This document shows, piece by piece, positions 11,501 through 22,267 of a stretch of 64,000 nt of DNA. The notes under the pieces were generated by a model. It was not told where the DNA came from and did no database searches. It saw only the letters and a list, made by a program, of their open reading frames with translations. The DNA is from Polychytrium aggregatum (Eukaryota > Chytridiomycota > Chytridiomycetes > Polychytriales). Where the stretch lies: contig NW_026516206.1 in assembly GCF_025602895.1 (NCBI RefSeq), forward strand, positions 744,001 to 808,000, in the 5' to 3' direction. Position numbers and translations under genes: made by a program. Positions within the stretch are counted from its first letter, which is position 1. Each line of letters opens with the position of its first letter.

Positions 11501-13241
11501 TCGACTTGAAGTTTTCTCACAGCATCGATGCCACTGCGTGGGCCACTGATATTCGCAACCAGATCCAAAAACACAACGAGCAGGTCGAGCAAACCCCGGG
11601 CACACTCGTCCCCAAGAAGCTTGGCGATCTTCCGCCCAACACAGTAGCCAATTATGAAGGCGTCAACTACGATGAGATCGTTGGCACGGGCGTGCTGCGC
11701 GGCAAGCTCATCGTTGCCACCAAGAAGGGTGTCTTTATGGGGCCAGAGTCCAGCGCCACTCCTTCAGTCGAGACAGACAGAGCCGTTCTGAACTCTGTCT
11801 TTGGCTCAAGCTTCAAGAAGATTCTCAGCTCCGCGAGCGGTGATATCAACTTTGTTCAAACAATCGAGACAAGACACGATGACCTGATGATTATTCGACA
11901 GGGTGAGCCATCTGCTGCTCGTCGTTGATGTGGCAAGTTGCACACGCAGCCTCTGTCAGTGTCAGCGTCATCTAACATGACCTTGTGGGCTGTCGTCTCC
12001 AGACAAAACCGTATATCTGTATCCTGTCACCAAGCAGACCACATCCGATCCCTCGGTCATGGCCGGCGCCGCTTTCAAGCTCAACTCTGACGTGGACCTG
12101 ATCCAAACTGGTATTTGCGGCAACCGAAACTTGATTGTGCTCACCAAGGTTGCATTTGCCTTGAAGGACAACACCGTCCGTATCTGGGACGCAACTGAGA
12201 AGGCCGAGGTTCAGAAGGGCCTGTTCAGAAAGGAGACGGTTCCTGCCAAGAAGTTCGAGGTACAGTCCACACCAAAGCACATTTGCAGCTGAGCTGCAAG
12301 AGATGCAGTATTCGGCTCTGCGCACCGCACACGCCGAGCTGCGTCAAGGCAGATACAACTGCTGATACACGACTCCTCTCGACAGGACCATTACCATCCA
12401 TCCAAAATACTCTCGGTGGATTTTATGGGCCAGATCCTGTGTCTGGGCTCCGTGAAGGGCTATGAAATGCTGCGCGTCGACGTTCTGAACAATGAATATG
12501 CCAAACCGGATGGTACGTTGACGCAAGCGCCGCTTCGATGGCCGCGGCCATGGCCCAAGTAGCCATCGCTCCTCTGCTTATGACCGCGGTCTCTCACTTA
12601 CTCACTGAACTGCGTGTGTCTGCATCCCTCGCTCTGCAGCCCTCCTCCGACCCGACGATCCCAATTTCGCCTTCATCACAAAACGTGAGTCGGTGCATAC
12701 CCACGGCATCTTCAAGAACCAGAGTACCGGCGACTTTTTGCTCTGCTACGACGGTACGTTGAGTTTACGTAGCATTGGCCAAAGCCATGGGCGTCCATCG
12801 AGGCTGAGTAAAGCAATGTCTGCCTGTCTAATGCATACACGTTTCATTCAGACATCGGCGTCATGATTGACAAGAATCGATATAGCACAAAGCCACCATG
12901 GAAGATTAAGTGGTTGGCCAAGCCCCAGGCCTTTGGTGAGTGGCTGCCATGGACTGACATTGTCTGCAATGAACCTTGTGCGAATCTTTGCCTGTGGCTG
13001 TGGTTTGTCGGTGCTGACGGCCCTCCCCCTCTTGTGTCCAGCCGTCATCCAGGACTCCCTTATCGTCTTTGGCAACCGGCTGATCGAAGTCCGCCGACTG
13101 TCTGACGGCAAGCTGCTGCAGCTGTTCCCTATCTCGTCGAGCAGCTATAGTTGGCGTGTGGTAAACCCTGCGCTGGGCCATGTTGTGTGCCTGATGCCAA
13201 ACGGCACCCAGCAGCTCATGAAGCTCTGTCCGCGATCGTGA
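8589..13241 (+). CDS. ROM2: Rho1 guanine nucleotide exchange factor (DEP-DH-PH-CNH), Rom2-like
   Basis: Twelve exons end at 9832 (first exon), then 9975-10026, 10119-10250, 10333-10629, 10757-11026, 11158-11310, 11398-11902, 12003-12259, 12386-12512, 12640-12753, 12852-12935 and 13042-13241. The ATG at 8589 gives 1144 aa; an in-frame ATG at 8694 gives 1109 aa and looks the more natural start (numbering below uses it). A Pro/Ser/Gln-rich N-terminus is followed by a DEP domain (about 300-365), a DH (RhoGEF) domain (about 405-620, with IATERNYINSLRL and TTRLGRYGLYLKDLI), a PH-like region and a C-terminal CNH (citron) domain (about 760-1100). This is the Rom1/Rom2 architecture that activates Rho1 in the cell-wall integrity pathway. 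Intron 4 (10630-10756) starts with GC (GCAAGT); using it restores an unbroken DH motif. The gene is bracketed by the inverted repeat. Confidence 0.9.
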
Positions 13242-13814
13242 GTCGCCCGCGATGATTGTGTAATTTATGTCGCCCCTGTCTTCTTTCTCCCTTAGCGCCG
13301 CTGCCTATCTGTATGCCTTTGTTACTGCTGCCCCTTTGGCATTCCCAGTTTTTACCGCACATTCAGCTTGCAGCATTTCCAATTTCAAGCTGGACTCCAC
13401 CTATTGCGAACGATGGTCGCTTTATCCCAATACCTGAATACACACAGGCTCATTCATGTCGAGCAGCTCCACCATTCACCTCGCGAGGATGCAGTGAGGG
13501 AGGGATATCAAGCCCTGAGGCCTCTCAAGTATTCTTCCACCAAGCAGGGGCTGCTGATGCGAATACACCGGGATACACTTGTCTGTCGAGTTAAAAGTCA
13601 TACATATGTGCTCGCGCTGGACCCGGAAACGGAAACAGACGGGAATCTTACAAAGTGACTATCAACATGGGATACTTTCTTCCCAAAGCTATGCCGCGGA
13701 CATCGCCAGAGAAAGGCCACAGTGGAAAAATTGAGCCATCAACGAGTCATCAACGAGAAGCCACAGGTCTATCGCGATCATTTCGGTCGAACGCTATTGC
13801 TGTATTTGTCTCGG
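13242..13814. other. Downstream region of the Rho GEF gene
   Basis: AT-richer than its surroundings, probably 3' UTR and spacer. No gene recognised. Confidence 0.45.
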
Positions 13815-13993
13815 CGGTCGTGTCAGACGGTAGTATTAAATGGTAGTATCAGATGGTAGTATCAGATGGTGGCATTAAATGGTAGTATCAGGCAGATTCA
13901 ATGGTGGGTCCATTTATCCAGACGATTGTGTTGGCGTCGCTGTCGGGCTCTGGCACCGAGACTGGCCTTGCCAGCCAGGAAGGTTCGGGCCGA

Positions 13994-14150
13994 GCGTTGA
14001 TCCAGGTGTTAATCGAGGTGTTGATGAGGTGTTGATCCAGGTGTTGGTTGAGGTGTTGGCGGGGTGTTGGTTGAGGTGTTGGCGAGGTGTTGGTTGAGGT
14101 GTTGGCGAGGTGTTGGTTGAGGTGTTGGCGGGGTGTTGGTGAGTGTGCAG
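13994..14150. repeat. Minisatellite within right repeat arm
   Basis: Inverted counterpart of the array at 7613-7760; the plus-strand unit is of the form GGTGTTGGTTGAGGTGTTGGCGA, repeated about nine times. Confidence 0.85.
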
Positions 14151-14203
14151 ACAACTGATGTGTTTATGAATGAGTATGGTATAATGACAGCCAACATCCC
14201 AAC

Positions 14204-14275
14204 GGTTCCATAGTGTAGCGGTTAGCACTCAGGATTCTGACTCCTGCAACCCGAGTTCAAATCTCGGTGGGACCT
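14204..14275 (+). tRNA. tRNA-Gln (anticodon CTG)
   Basis: Same 72-nt sequence as the tRNA at 7483-7554 but in the opposite orientation, inside the right repeat arm. The acceptor, D, anticodon (CTG) and T arms all fold normally, so both copies look functional. Confidence 0.93.
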
Positions 14276-14643
14276 GTTCGCTTTTTTTGCTTGGTCCTTT
14301 TTGTCCTGCTCCTCTGGGTTCTCGCGGCTTTCGTTCCTGCTCTGCTCTGCTTGTTCCTGCTCTGCTTGAGCCTGCGCTGTCGGTTGTCGGGCGCCGGCGA
14401 GTGTTCACCGTGCAGGGGTGTGTTTTTGTTTCAATAGCGCACCTCACCGTGCAGGGGTGTGTTTCGGAGTGTGTCATGGCAACAATCCGTTATGTCCTGG
14501 ACTGGCCATGTGCGAAGTGGCCAGTCGGCCAATCAACCAACGCACGGCAATCAACCAACGGCCTGTCCCATCATTGAATAGATTCGCCGATCTATCACAC
14601 CATTACACCGCCGCAACTCCACCCACACCACACCGCAGCATTG

Positions 14644-14676
<33 letters not shown>

Positions 14677-14848
14677 AACAGACCGGCCATGAATCGCCTC
14701 TGTCGCCTCTGTCGCCTCTGTCGCCTCTGTCGCCTCTGTTGCTTAGGTCGCCTGTGTGTTCTCTCGTTCGTCGCTGCCGTCGCTGCCATCACTGCCCTCC
14801 CTCAAACTCTATTCGCCATGATTCTCTTCCACACCCTCATTCCCGATG

Positions 14849-15196
14849 CAAATTCTATCCGAGCATCCTCTTGTGTATTCGTACTTCAAAATAAGTCGGG
14901 GATGGGTTGGTCTCGTCAGGAAGCACTTCCCAATCTCCTCCAAAATAGAATCCAAAATTATAGTCGTTCTTCTGCGGCAGCGCTCTCGTTTGAGTTGCTA
15001 TGAGGCGCTGGACTCTCGCTCTTCCTTCCACAGATGCTTGGCGAGTCGTCGCACAACCAACCCGCTTGCAGCGTCTCGATAGGTGTGTATCGGCGGTCTT
15101 TCGCCATTGGCTTCAGCGTCACGACACCATGTACAAATCAGCGACCGCAAGCTCGCCTCGGGCGTTGCTCCGTTCATGTTGAGCGGAATGGAGTGT
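14849..15196. other. Spacer right of the inverted repeat
   Basis: No gene recognised. It starts exactly where similarity to the left repeat arm ends. Confidence 0.4.
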
Positions 15197-16057
15197 TCAC
15201 GGGACAGGGCTGGATGCGAATGACAGAAGGAATCGCGGAAGGGGAGGGGAAGCATTAATATTGTGTCTGCATCCCGTCTCGTTTGTTGATAGGCAATCTC
15301 CTCGTCCACAAGGCAGCACTACACCGAGTCCCATCAGCACTATAACTCTTCCACTCTTGCCCTGCTGCTCTCTGGCTCCGTCCAGACCACGGCAATGTGC
15401 TGGACTGAAACAAATCTGATCCGTACCGATGACATCGCGATCGCGCGCCGGTCGATTGCCGATCTTCCAGAAGAAAGCAACGACAGCCATGCGCCGCCCC
15501 TTGCTTCGATCCCGGAGCGTCATCAGGGAGTAGTCCGGCTGGATGCTTCCGTCGACTTCGATCGGACCATACGGGGGCTCCTCTTCCCCCGAGGCGGCGC
15601 TCGGATCCAAGATTGCCATGGCCCCTTGATGCCCCTCAAGGGCCATCCCTGGGGTTTTCTTATCGTATCGCTTTCGTTTCCGGACAGGTGACACCGAGCT
15701 TGATGATGAATCAATACTCACGGCGCTTGCTACTGCGCCCTTGGATATGGCTTTTTTCTTGGAGGGTGGATTGGGTTTTTCGAGAGAAGGCGTCCCAACG
15801 TCGACCGGCGTGCTGGCACTGGACGAAGCCGAGCTCGTCAAATATGCATTGTTCGACACAGCGGATGTGGGCGTGGAGTCGATCGTGGCTGGATTCACTG
15901 TTTCAACCGAGGCTTCGATATTGGATTCGCCGCTGCTCCTATTAGGCATCCCTGCCGAGCGCTTGTGAGCCGTGACCGTTGGGACAATCATGATGGGGAG
16001 GAAGGGAGGTAGGTAGTCCGGATCGTGGCGCAAAGGGCTCTGAAAGAGTGGGAGCAT
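15197..16057 (-). CDS. Hypothetical serine-rich, basic-patch protein
   Basis: Open frame of 286 codons with an ATG at 16057. Not recognised. The product is Ser/Thr/Pro-rich with a basic cluster (PVRKRKRYDKK) that could be a nuclear localisation signal, followed by an acidic stretch (ASGEEEPPYGP). It may be a single-exon gene, or one exon of a gene shared with the frame at 16389-17345. Codon usage alone does not prove it is coding, because GC-rich DNA here often gives long shadow frames. Confidence 0.35.
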   Translation of the reverse strand: MLPLFQSPLRHDPDYLPPFLPIMIVPTVTAHKRSAGMPNRSSGESNIEASVETVNPATIDSTPTSAVSNNAYLTSSASSSASTPVDVGTPSLEKPNPPSKKKAISKGAVASAVSIDSSSSSVSPVRKRKRYDKKTPGMALEGHQGAMAILDPSAASGEEEPPYGPIEVDGSIQPDYSLMTLRDRSKGRRMAVVAFFWKIGNRPARDRDVIGTDQICFSPAHCRGLDGAREQQGKSGRVIVLMGLGVVLPCGRGDCLSTNETGCRHNINASPPLPRFLLSFASSPVP

Positions 16058-16388
16058 GCAGAGTAGATGTCAGATGTGCGCGATGTCGATGTCGGTGTCG
16101 ATGTCAGTATCGCCTGTGTCCCATCAACCTGGTATCGGCATGCCAAATGCTACATCACATCACTGCGGCCAGGTTCAAGGTTCAAACGTGCTGCAGATAT
16201 GTCTGCCACTGCTTTTGTCGATCCCACCCTACTGCGATCTTGTGATTTTCATGCGGCAGGACGGATCGCAGCGTTCCTTTCGGCTGCTGGTCGGGCGCCA
16301 AAGCGGCCTGTGCTCTCTTTCGAGCGGCCCGTTGTTGGTCTCGCACTCGAGATTGCAGCCATGAAAAAAAAAAAAAACCGAGTACTCG

Positions 16389-17345
16389 TCACTGCATACA
16401 AACCTTTATGCCCCGACATACATCGGTGGCTTCAGCTTCGACCTCAGGTTCGACCTCGGCCTTGGGCGATGGCAGGTTTTGAGAGAGGCTCAAATGTAGT
16501 TCGTGGCTTGACCCCGGATCAAATCGGGCCCGCTTGATGCTGCCGGTGTCGTGAGCGTCGCTCGTGGTTCTCGGTGACGAGCAAGATTGAGGTCTGCCAC
16601 TGCACTTTGGACCATCGTCTGGCGAACCCGAACAGGCGGGATATTGTGTATCTCTGCCGCTATGCGAGTCGCAGCCAGCCGAGCCTGGATCGGAAAAGGG
16701 CATGCATCGGTCGGCCGAGGGTGGAGGTGTCGGGCAGGGCGAAGGGGAAGAGGGCAGCGTCGGCGACTGTGAAGGTGTCGATGCCCACCACCGCAGCTCA
16801 TGATCCCAAAGCCCATCCCATGGCTCGAAAAAGACTTGGGTCGGGTCAGCCAGAGGATGGTTGGGAGTATGTAGTGTCGAAGGCACGTCCTTGGAGTCGT
16901 CAGTCAGACGCTCGCCGAGCTGCTGGAGCTCGTTGTAGTCATCGTTTGGATGGTATGAGAAGAGCCAAGTGTCGCCCGTGGTGGCCCAGGCCGCCGATCC
17001 GTTGCTCCGCTTCCAAAAGAGTGTTGCAGGAGGCGTTTGAGTCATCACAGACTTTTGCGGCATGCTCAGGGATGGGGCCTCGGCCAGAGCAGGTGTCGAC
17101 AAGGGGGTGAGTGACGGAGATGCCCACGTTTGAGGCGGCGACGACGAGAGGGACAGGGCATCCCGCCAGTCTCGCTGGGCTCCGGCATCGGATGAGGACA
17201 GCGGCCGTGTGGAGGAGAGCGGTATCGGTGCTGGGCTCGGTGCGGCATTTAGCGAGTCGAGCGGGCGAGCGGCCGAGATCAGACCCGAGGAGTCGCTAGG
17301 CCGTGTGTCCATGGGGTCATCAACCGTGAGCGCTGCGAGGGCCAC
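16389..17345 (-). CDS. Hypothetical Ser/Pro-rich protein
   Basis: Open frame of 318 codons from an ATG at 17345. No known domain recognised. Low-complexity Ser/Pro-rich segments flank a more ordinary, aromatic-rich core (about residues 105-185) that includes FWKRSNGSAAW, DTWLFSYHPNDDYNEL and VFFEPWDGLWDHELRWW. That core looks like real protein rather than a shadow. The tail is acidic (PKAEVEPEVEAEATD). It could be a regulatory protein with a short conserved motif; function unknown. Confidence 0.45.
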   Translation of the reverse strand: MALAALTVDDPMDTRPSDSSGLISAARPLDSLNAAPSPAPIPLSSTRPLSSSDAGAQRDWRDALSLSSSPPQTWASPSLTPLSTPALAEAPSLSMPQKSVMTQTPPATLFWKRSNGSAAWATTGDTWLFSYHPNDDYNELQQLGERLTDDSKDVPSTLHTPNHPLADPTQVFFEPWDGLWDHELRWWASTPSQSPTLPSSPSPCPTPPPSADRCMPFSDPGSAGCDSHSGRDTQYPACSGSPDDGPKCSGRPQSCSSPRTTSDAHDTGSIKRARFDPGSSHELHLSLSQNLPSPKAEVEPEVEAEATDVCRGIKVCMQ

Positions 17346-18120
17346 GAGGAAACGAGTCGGGCACGCTATCGGGCAGCCACGACGGAGCAGAGCAAGATCG
17401 CCAAAGAGATGGATTCCAAGGCAACGGCGGGACGGCGGCCGAGTTGGCTCGTCATGCCTGCTGCTGGCGCTGGCCGAAACAGGCAGGCGAGACAGAGCGG
17501 GAGGCGTGCAGGACCGGCCGTTGGCGCTTGCGACGGAGGCGGAAACAGAGAAGCAACCACCAGCGACGGCGAGTCGACGTCGATGCGATCACCGGTTGGA
17601 AGGCTGGATGTAGATGTGGATGCGGGTTATCATTCGCGAGTGGTTGCAGCGACCGGCAGTGTCCAAAGTAGTGGCGAAACGAATACACCAGTCACACCAT
17701 GTTCCGCTGGTTTCGCGACAACGACCTCTGGATATCATTCAGTCTTATGCTCCTCAGGATGGTGGCATATGAGGCGAATTGGGTAGCGGAGCACCCCAGA
17801 GCGAGGGGCAGCCGCGCTCAAATGGGGATGTCAGCGCTTCATTGTGATGTTTGCTAGCAGCACTGAACACATGCGCAAAATGTGGGGTGACGGACACGAG
17901 GAAATGATGGAGCATGCCATGGTATCGGGGTGGACCCATACAAAATACAACGGTCCCTGAAGGAGGGGGCGGAGGCGCCTGCTCTGATCTCGCTGAATAC
18001 GCTGGCCGAGAAGCAGGGCTTGTCGGAGGCGCAGGTCAATGAAGGAAGACCACACAAATGGGTGATGTGTGTCCGCAAGGCCCACCCAAGCGGTTGGAAG
18101 ATGGCCGACGCCCGGGTGGC
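17346..18120. other. Intergenic region
   Basis: Spacer between the 5' end of the hypothetical gene and the 3' end of the E2 gene, both on the minus strand. No gene recognised. Confidence 0.4.
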
Positions 18121-19511
18121 TCAAGCAGAGGCGTACTTCTTTGTCCATTCCTTGGCCGTTTTTTCAAACTTGGAAAAGTCGGTTTTGTACTGCTCAGCGA
18201 TGGTGCCTTGCAGGGCATCGTCGGGATTGGGTGTTTCGAGGATCAAATGGAGCGACAGCAGGATATCGGAGACACGGGAGGCGGGCTTCCACACCTATCC
18301 ACAGCGAGCCAGGCCGGATATTGGATGCGATGGAAGCCATCGGGGTCGTTGAAGGCCGCCAGGATTGCCAAGATTGCAGCAAGTCGATCGAGGGCCAGGC
18401 GATGTGGGTCGGAAGGACGTCAGTCAGAATTCGACGGAGCCAGAGCCATCCAGCAGGATAGCCAGCGAGACATTTGCTGGCACCTACGCATCCGCTCGCA
18501 TTTCAGGACCCAGGATCCACGAGTGCGCAGGCAAACACACAATGCCCGGATTGCCAGGATGGCCACTCACATCAGACTTGAGCAGAGCGATGCAAACCGA
18601 TCCATCGTCGTCAATGTTGGGATGGTAGGTCTTGGTGATGAACTTGACCTGAGTCGTGGACAGAGGATCCAGCGTGTGCATCAGAATGAGTCGTCAATGC
18701 CAGACCTGCAAGACCGTCAAACTGACCAACCCACCAGAATCCCATTATATCTCGCCCCACCCAGTCCAAATTCAGTCCAAATTCACAGCCCAGTCTACCA
18801 ATTCAACCCGATCCGATCCGATCCACTTTGATCCGAGTCGGTTGTCAATCCACACGTCTCCTGCACCAACCTGAGGGGGCTTGAAGGGGAACTCCTGTGG
18901 GAACTCGATTTTCAGTCGAAAGATGCCGCCGCTGTATGGGCTCTTGCGCTGAAGAAATGAAAGAGCGGAGCTGGAGCATAAGGCAATCGGGTGGCGGAAC
19001 ACAGAGCCGTTGGAGCAGCAGAGGCATGATGGAGGTGCGATGGAACGCTGCGAAAGCCTGGTTGCCGAGTCGCACTGAGAGCCGATTGCCTTTGCCGATC
19101 GCCGAGCTGGAACTTACGGGGCCCATCAGGTGTCCTTCCCAGTGGAAGAGGTTGTCATCGATGGGGCCGGCGTGGGCAAACTCGATGGGGTTCTTGTTGA
19201 GATCGACAAGTTCCTAGACGAATGATCGTGTCGGTGAGCAGGTCAACACTTTGCTGTGCATATGGAGCGATGGGAGCAGGCCGATGATGGTGCAGCCGGT
19301 AGCCCAGGCACGGTAAAACCCCAGGGCAGGATGCATCCCGCCCCATTTCGTTTGGCTTGGTCGGAATCTTGGCAGAGCCGGCTTTGGTCCGAGATACCGA
19401 TCGAACAGCCATAGCCAAGTCGAGGGGGAAGACAAGAGCCACAAGGAAGCAGGCAGGGAAGGATGCATCGGGCCCAACGAAGCTCACCTTTTGGATTCTT
19501 CGGACAGCCAT
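18121..19511 (-). CDS. Ubiquitin-conjugating enzyme E2, UBC4/UBE2D class
   Basis: Five exons, 19488-19511, 19118-19213, 18871-18948, 18571-18648 and 18121-18294, give 149 aa, the standard E2 core size. It starts MAVRRIQKELVDL and contains the FPFKPPQ loop, the E2 signature HPN (TYHPNI) and the catalytic cysteine eight residues after N (DDDGSVCIALL). It ends with the typical helix KEWTKKYAS. E2s carry ubiquitin as a thioester and pass it to E3-bound substrates. The best resemblance is to UBC4/UBC5, but the segment after the cysteine (SDVWKPAS) is closer to the UBE2L3 style, so subfamily is uncertain. All splice sites are GT-AG and frame-consistent; the first coding exon is only 24 nt. Confidence 0.9.
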
Positions 19512-20133
19512 CTCGGTCGATGCGTTTGGAGACAGCAGAGCAGAGGGGAGCAGTGGGGAGCAGAGCAGAGGGAAGCAGAACAGAGCAGAGCAGAGCAGAG
19601 CAGAGCAGAGAGGAACAGCTGAGGACGAAAGGTGGAGCAGCAAGGGCGGTGCCCTTGACAGAGCAGCTGCTGCGCACCAGACGGCCAGCAACGCCGCGCA
19701 CGTGTGCAGGTGTCCGGTGACCAAGAGCTGTTGTGGGATCATCGCACCGCTGCTGTCGCCAAGTCCGCCTTGGCCTGGAAGTATCCATGATCGACGGGCA
19801 CACCTTGCGCTGCTGCCATAGAGCGGATGGTCACTGTGGAGGATGGATGTGTGTATATTCCCATCAGAATAGCGGGCGATCAGGTACAAGAACAGGGATA
19901 TCCCGTTTCATTTGCGGGTGCTGGCACGATACAATATCAGGTCAGTCATGGAAGAGAAGGCGCATCGCTGGTGTGGTTTACTCTAGCCCTAACAGCGATA
20001 TCATTGTTTATTCTTGGTCTGGAATAAAATGCGATAAAGAAAGAGCAGGTGGTAAAAGGAGAGGACGGGGAAGGAAAACGTGAAGGTGACTCTGCGTTCG
20101 ACAGATGCAAAGCTGGGCTGGTGATGTAGCTCT
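19512..20133. other. Upstream region of the E2 gene with GAGCA-type repeats
   Basis: Contains an AGCAG-rich imperfect repeat at about 19535-19620 (units of CAGAG/GAGCA) just upstream of the E2 start. No gene recognised; the right part is probably the 3' UTR of RAS. Confidence 0.5.
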
Positions 20134-21910
20134 TTACAGAATCATGCACTTTTCCCTTCTCTTGGGTGCAGGTCGGCGAGGAGGATGCGCGTTGTTGCCA
20201 CCATATGCGTCGTTGGGCTGAGTTCGCGGGTTGCGCTGCATGTTGTAGCGGCGGATCTGGAGGGGGGGGGCAACGGGGGCGGCCAGAGCCATGCCGGGTC
20301 AGTAAAAAATCGACGATAAAGCACCACAAAACCAGCAGTCCGTAAGCTGGAATTTGCTGGGATGTCCAAGTTGTATCTGGAAGACTGTATCGCCGTCGCT
20401 GCCTTCTCTACGGAAGCGATGCACAGACAGGATCGGCTTCGGTGCAGCGCACACGCTCGCAGGCCACAGCCGGCTGTGATACTCGGCATGGGACCTGTTG
20501 ATGCGGCTGCCTTTATCGCTTGCCACAGAGTCGAGCCTACCTCGCGAACAAGCTGGTAGAAAGCCTCATCGACGTGAATTCTCATCTTGGCAGAGGTCTC
20601 GACAAAGTTGCAGTTGAAGCGACGGGCGAGCTCGCGGCCCTCGTTACTGGAGACGACGCGCTCGTGTTCGAGATCGCACTTGTTTCCAACAATGATGATA
20701 GGGTAGGAGTCACGGTCCTTGACTCGCAAGATCTGGTTGTAGTATGTGCTGATTTCTTCAAAGGAGCCGCGGTTGTTGACGGCATAGACGCAGAGGAATC
20801 CCTCACCGGTACGCATGTACTGTAGGGACAGAGTCGGCGCCAGGTCAGAGACGAGTTCAGGATTCCCGAGGGATCAGGAGATCGGCCGAGTGCGATGAGT
20901 AACAAGGAATGACAGACATACCTGCTCTGTTGGCGAGAATCCGTGTCAGACAATTGGATTGTTCGGATGCATATTCATTTGATTGTGGGGAGGGGGAGGC
21001 CAAATGAGATGTTAGACGAATCGGTCAAAACGGACAGAGCCACGGAGTGCGGAGTGACTCGAAGGGCCGCTGCAGACGCCGGCGGAGAAGCAGGCTCGCA
21101 CCTCTCATGGCGCTGTACTCTTCTTGGCCAGCGGTATCGAGGACATCAAGCAGGGCGACTTCGTCGTCGACGACGCACTGTTTGCGGTAAGAGTCTTCAA
21201 TGGTGGGGTCGTATCTGTAAACAGAGAGTGCGGCGATCAGCAGCTGACCAGTGCGGTTGGTGTCGGATGGGCCGACGCTGGCTGGGCGTCGGGACACAGA
21301 GGCAGCGCAGGGTAGCATCGGCAAAAGCAGCGACACAGCATGACGAAGCTCGCACGCATGCGGAGGCCACGATCGACGACGGCCGCTACATCGGTCGAAT
21401 CGATCGGCATGGGGAGAACCTAGGTGCGGATGGGGAAACATACTCATCGACAAAGTGCGATTGGATGAATTGAATGGTAAGAGCCGACTTGCCAACACCA
21501 CCGCCGCCGACAACGACGAGCTTGAGAGCGGCAGCCACACAGACAGATCAGGAGAGATGGGCAAGCGGTTAGTCCAACCGGATCAGCGGCCCACGGAGGA
21601 CATGTGCAGAGTCGGCGAGACAGCCGGCCTGTGGATCATGCTGGCTCAGCCAGGGAGGCCATGGCGGCCGTGTCGCTGTGGCCCCGATGCAGGCTCGCCA
21701 AGCTCGTCGGCCGGTTCAAGCGCAAGCGACAGCGCACGAATCGGAGACAGCCCCGGCCGGGCAAAGTCGAGCAAAGGCAGGGCCGGGCCCGTCAGGCCAG
21801 CCAAGGCCAGGATAGCGCAGGAGAGCGCAGGACCAGCACGCCGCAACGAAGGGTGGTGGGCATACCTTGTATTCACGCAGGAACGTTTGGGAGGGGCCGC
21901 GGACAGACAT
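20134..21910 (-). CDS. RAS1: Ras family small GTPase
   Basis: Six exons, 21866-21910, 21444-21520, 21102-21214, 20922-20926, 20541-20819 and 20134-20256, give 213 aa. P-loop GGGGVGKS, effector loop [12 protein letters not shown], switch [13 protein letters not shown], and the base-binding motifs NKCD and ETSAK are all present, so this is a true Ras. The fourth exon is only 5 nt (AGCAG) with normal acceptor and donor; it supplies the universal REQ of SAMREQYMRTG. The C-terminus is basic ([12 protein letters not shown]): a CAAX box ending in Leu, which predicts geranylgeranylation, with no upstream cysteine for palmitoylation. By family it cycles GTP/GDP at the plasma membrane and controls adenylate cyclase or MAPK signalling. 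A GGGG P-loop is normal in fungal Ras. Confidence 0.93.
20922..20926 (-). other. 5-nt microexon of the RAS gene
   Basis: Reading the minus strand: ...CCAACAG, then AGCAG, then GTATGT. Joined to the preceding exon (ending AGAG) and the next (starting TACATG) it restores the codons AGA GAG CAG TAC. Confidence 0.85.
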
Positions 21911-22213
21911 GATTGATATCGGGCGAGACGGGCTTGGGCAGGCTCGAAAAGGAAAGAGGTGGCAGGGGAGTGTGAAATGAAAACAGGATGAGGGCCGAGA
22001 CCACGGCGGCGAGATTCAGATGAGATGAGGGGCCGGGAGGAGCAGGAGAGGGAAGAGCCCAAGAAAAGGACAGGACGGCCAGCCAAAGGCGAGCGAGCCA
22101 GCGGGCTAAAAAAAGGCGGCCTTGTGGGATGTGTGTGTGTCGACAGAGACTGTGGCGGCTGGCTGCAGCGCGTTCATGGCAACTGCGTCTGTGTGATGGC
22201 TGCACGGCAACCG

Positions 22214-22267
22214 CAACAGCAGCAGCAACAGCAGCAACAGCAGCAGCAACAGCAGCAGCAACAGCAG
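22214..22267. repeat. CAG/CAA repeat
   Basis: Interrupted CAG run of about 18 units located about 300 nt upstream of the RAS start codon. It makes poly-Gln, poly-Cys or poly-Ala shadow frames but is not part of a supported gene. Confidence 0.85.

Larger units (their letters stand above)
13815..14848. repeat. Right arm of ~1-kb inverted repeat carrying tRNA-Gln
   Basis: Reverse-complement copy of 6923-7917. Relative to the left arm it has one extra CTG unit (about 14648-14676), one extra 9-bp unit (about 14695-14742), an extra segment of about 26 nt of CTGATACTACC-type sequence near 13830-13860, and a short difference near 14440-14460 where a CACCGTGCAGGGGTGTGTTT block is repeated. Identity is otherwise nearly complete, which points to a recent duplication. 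Confidence 0.9.
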
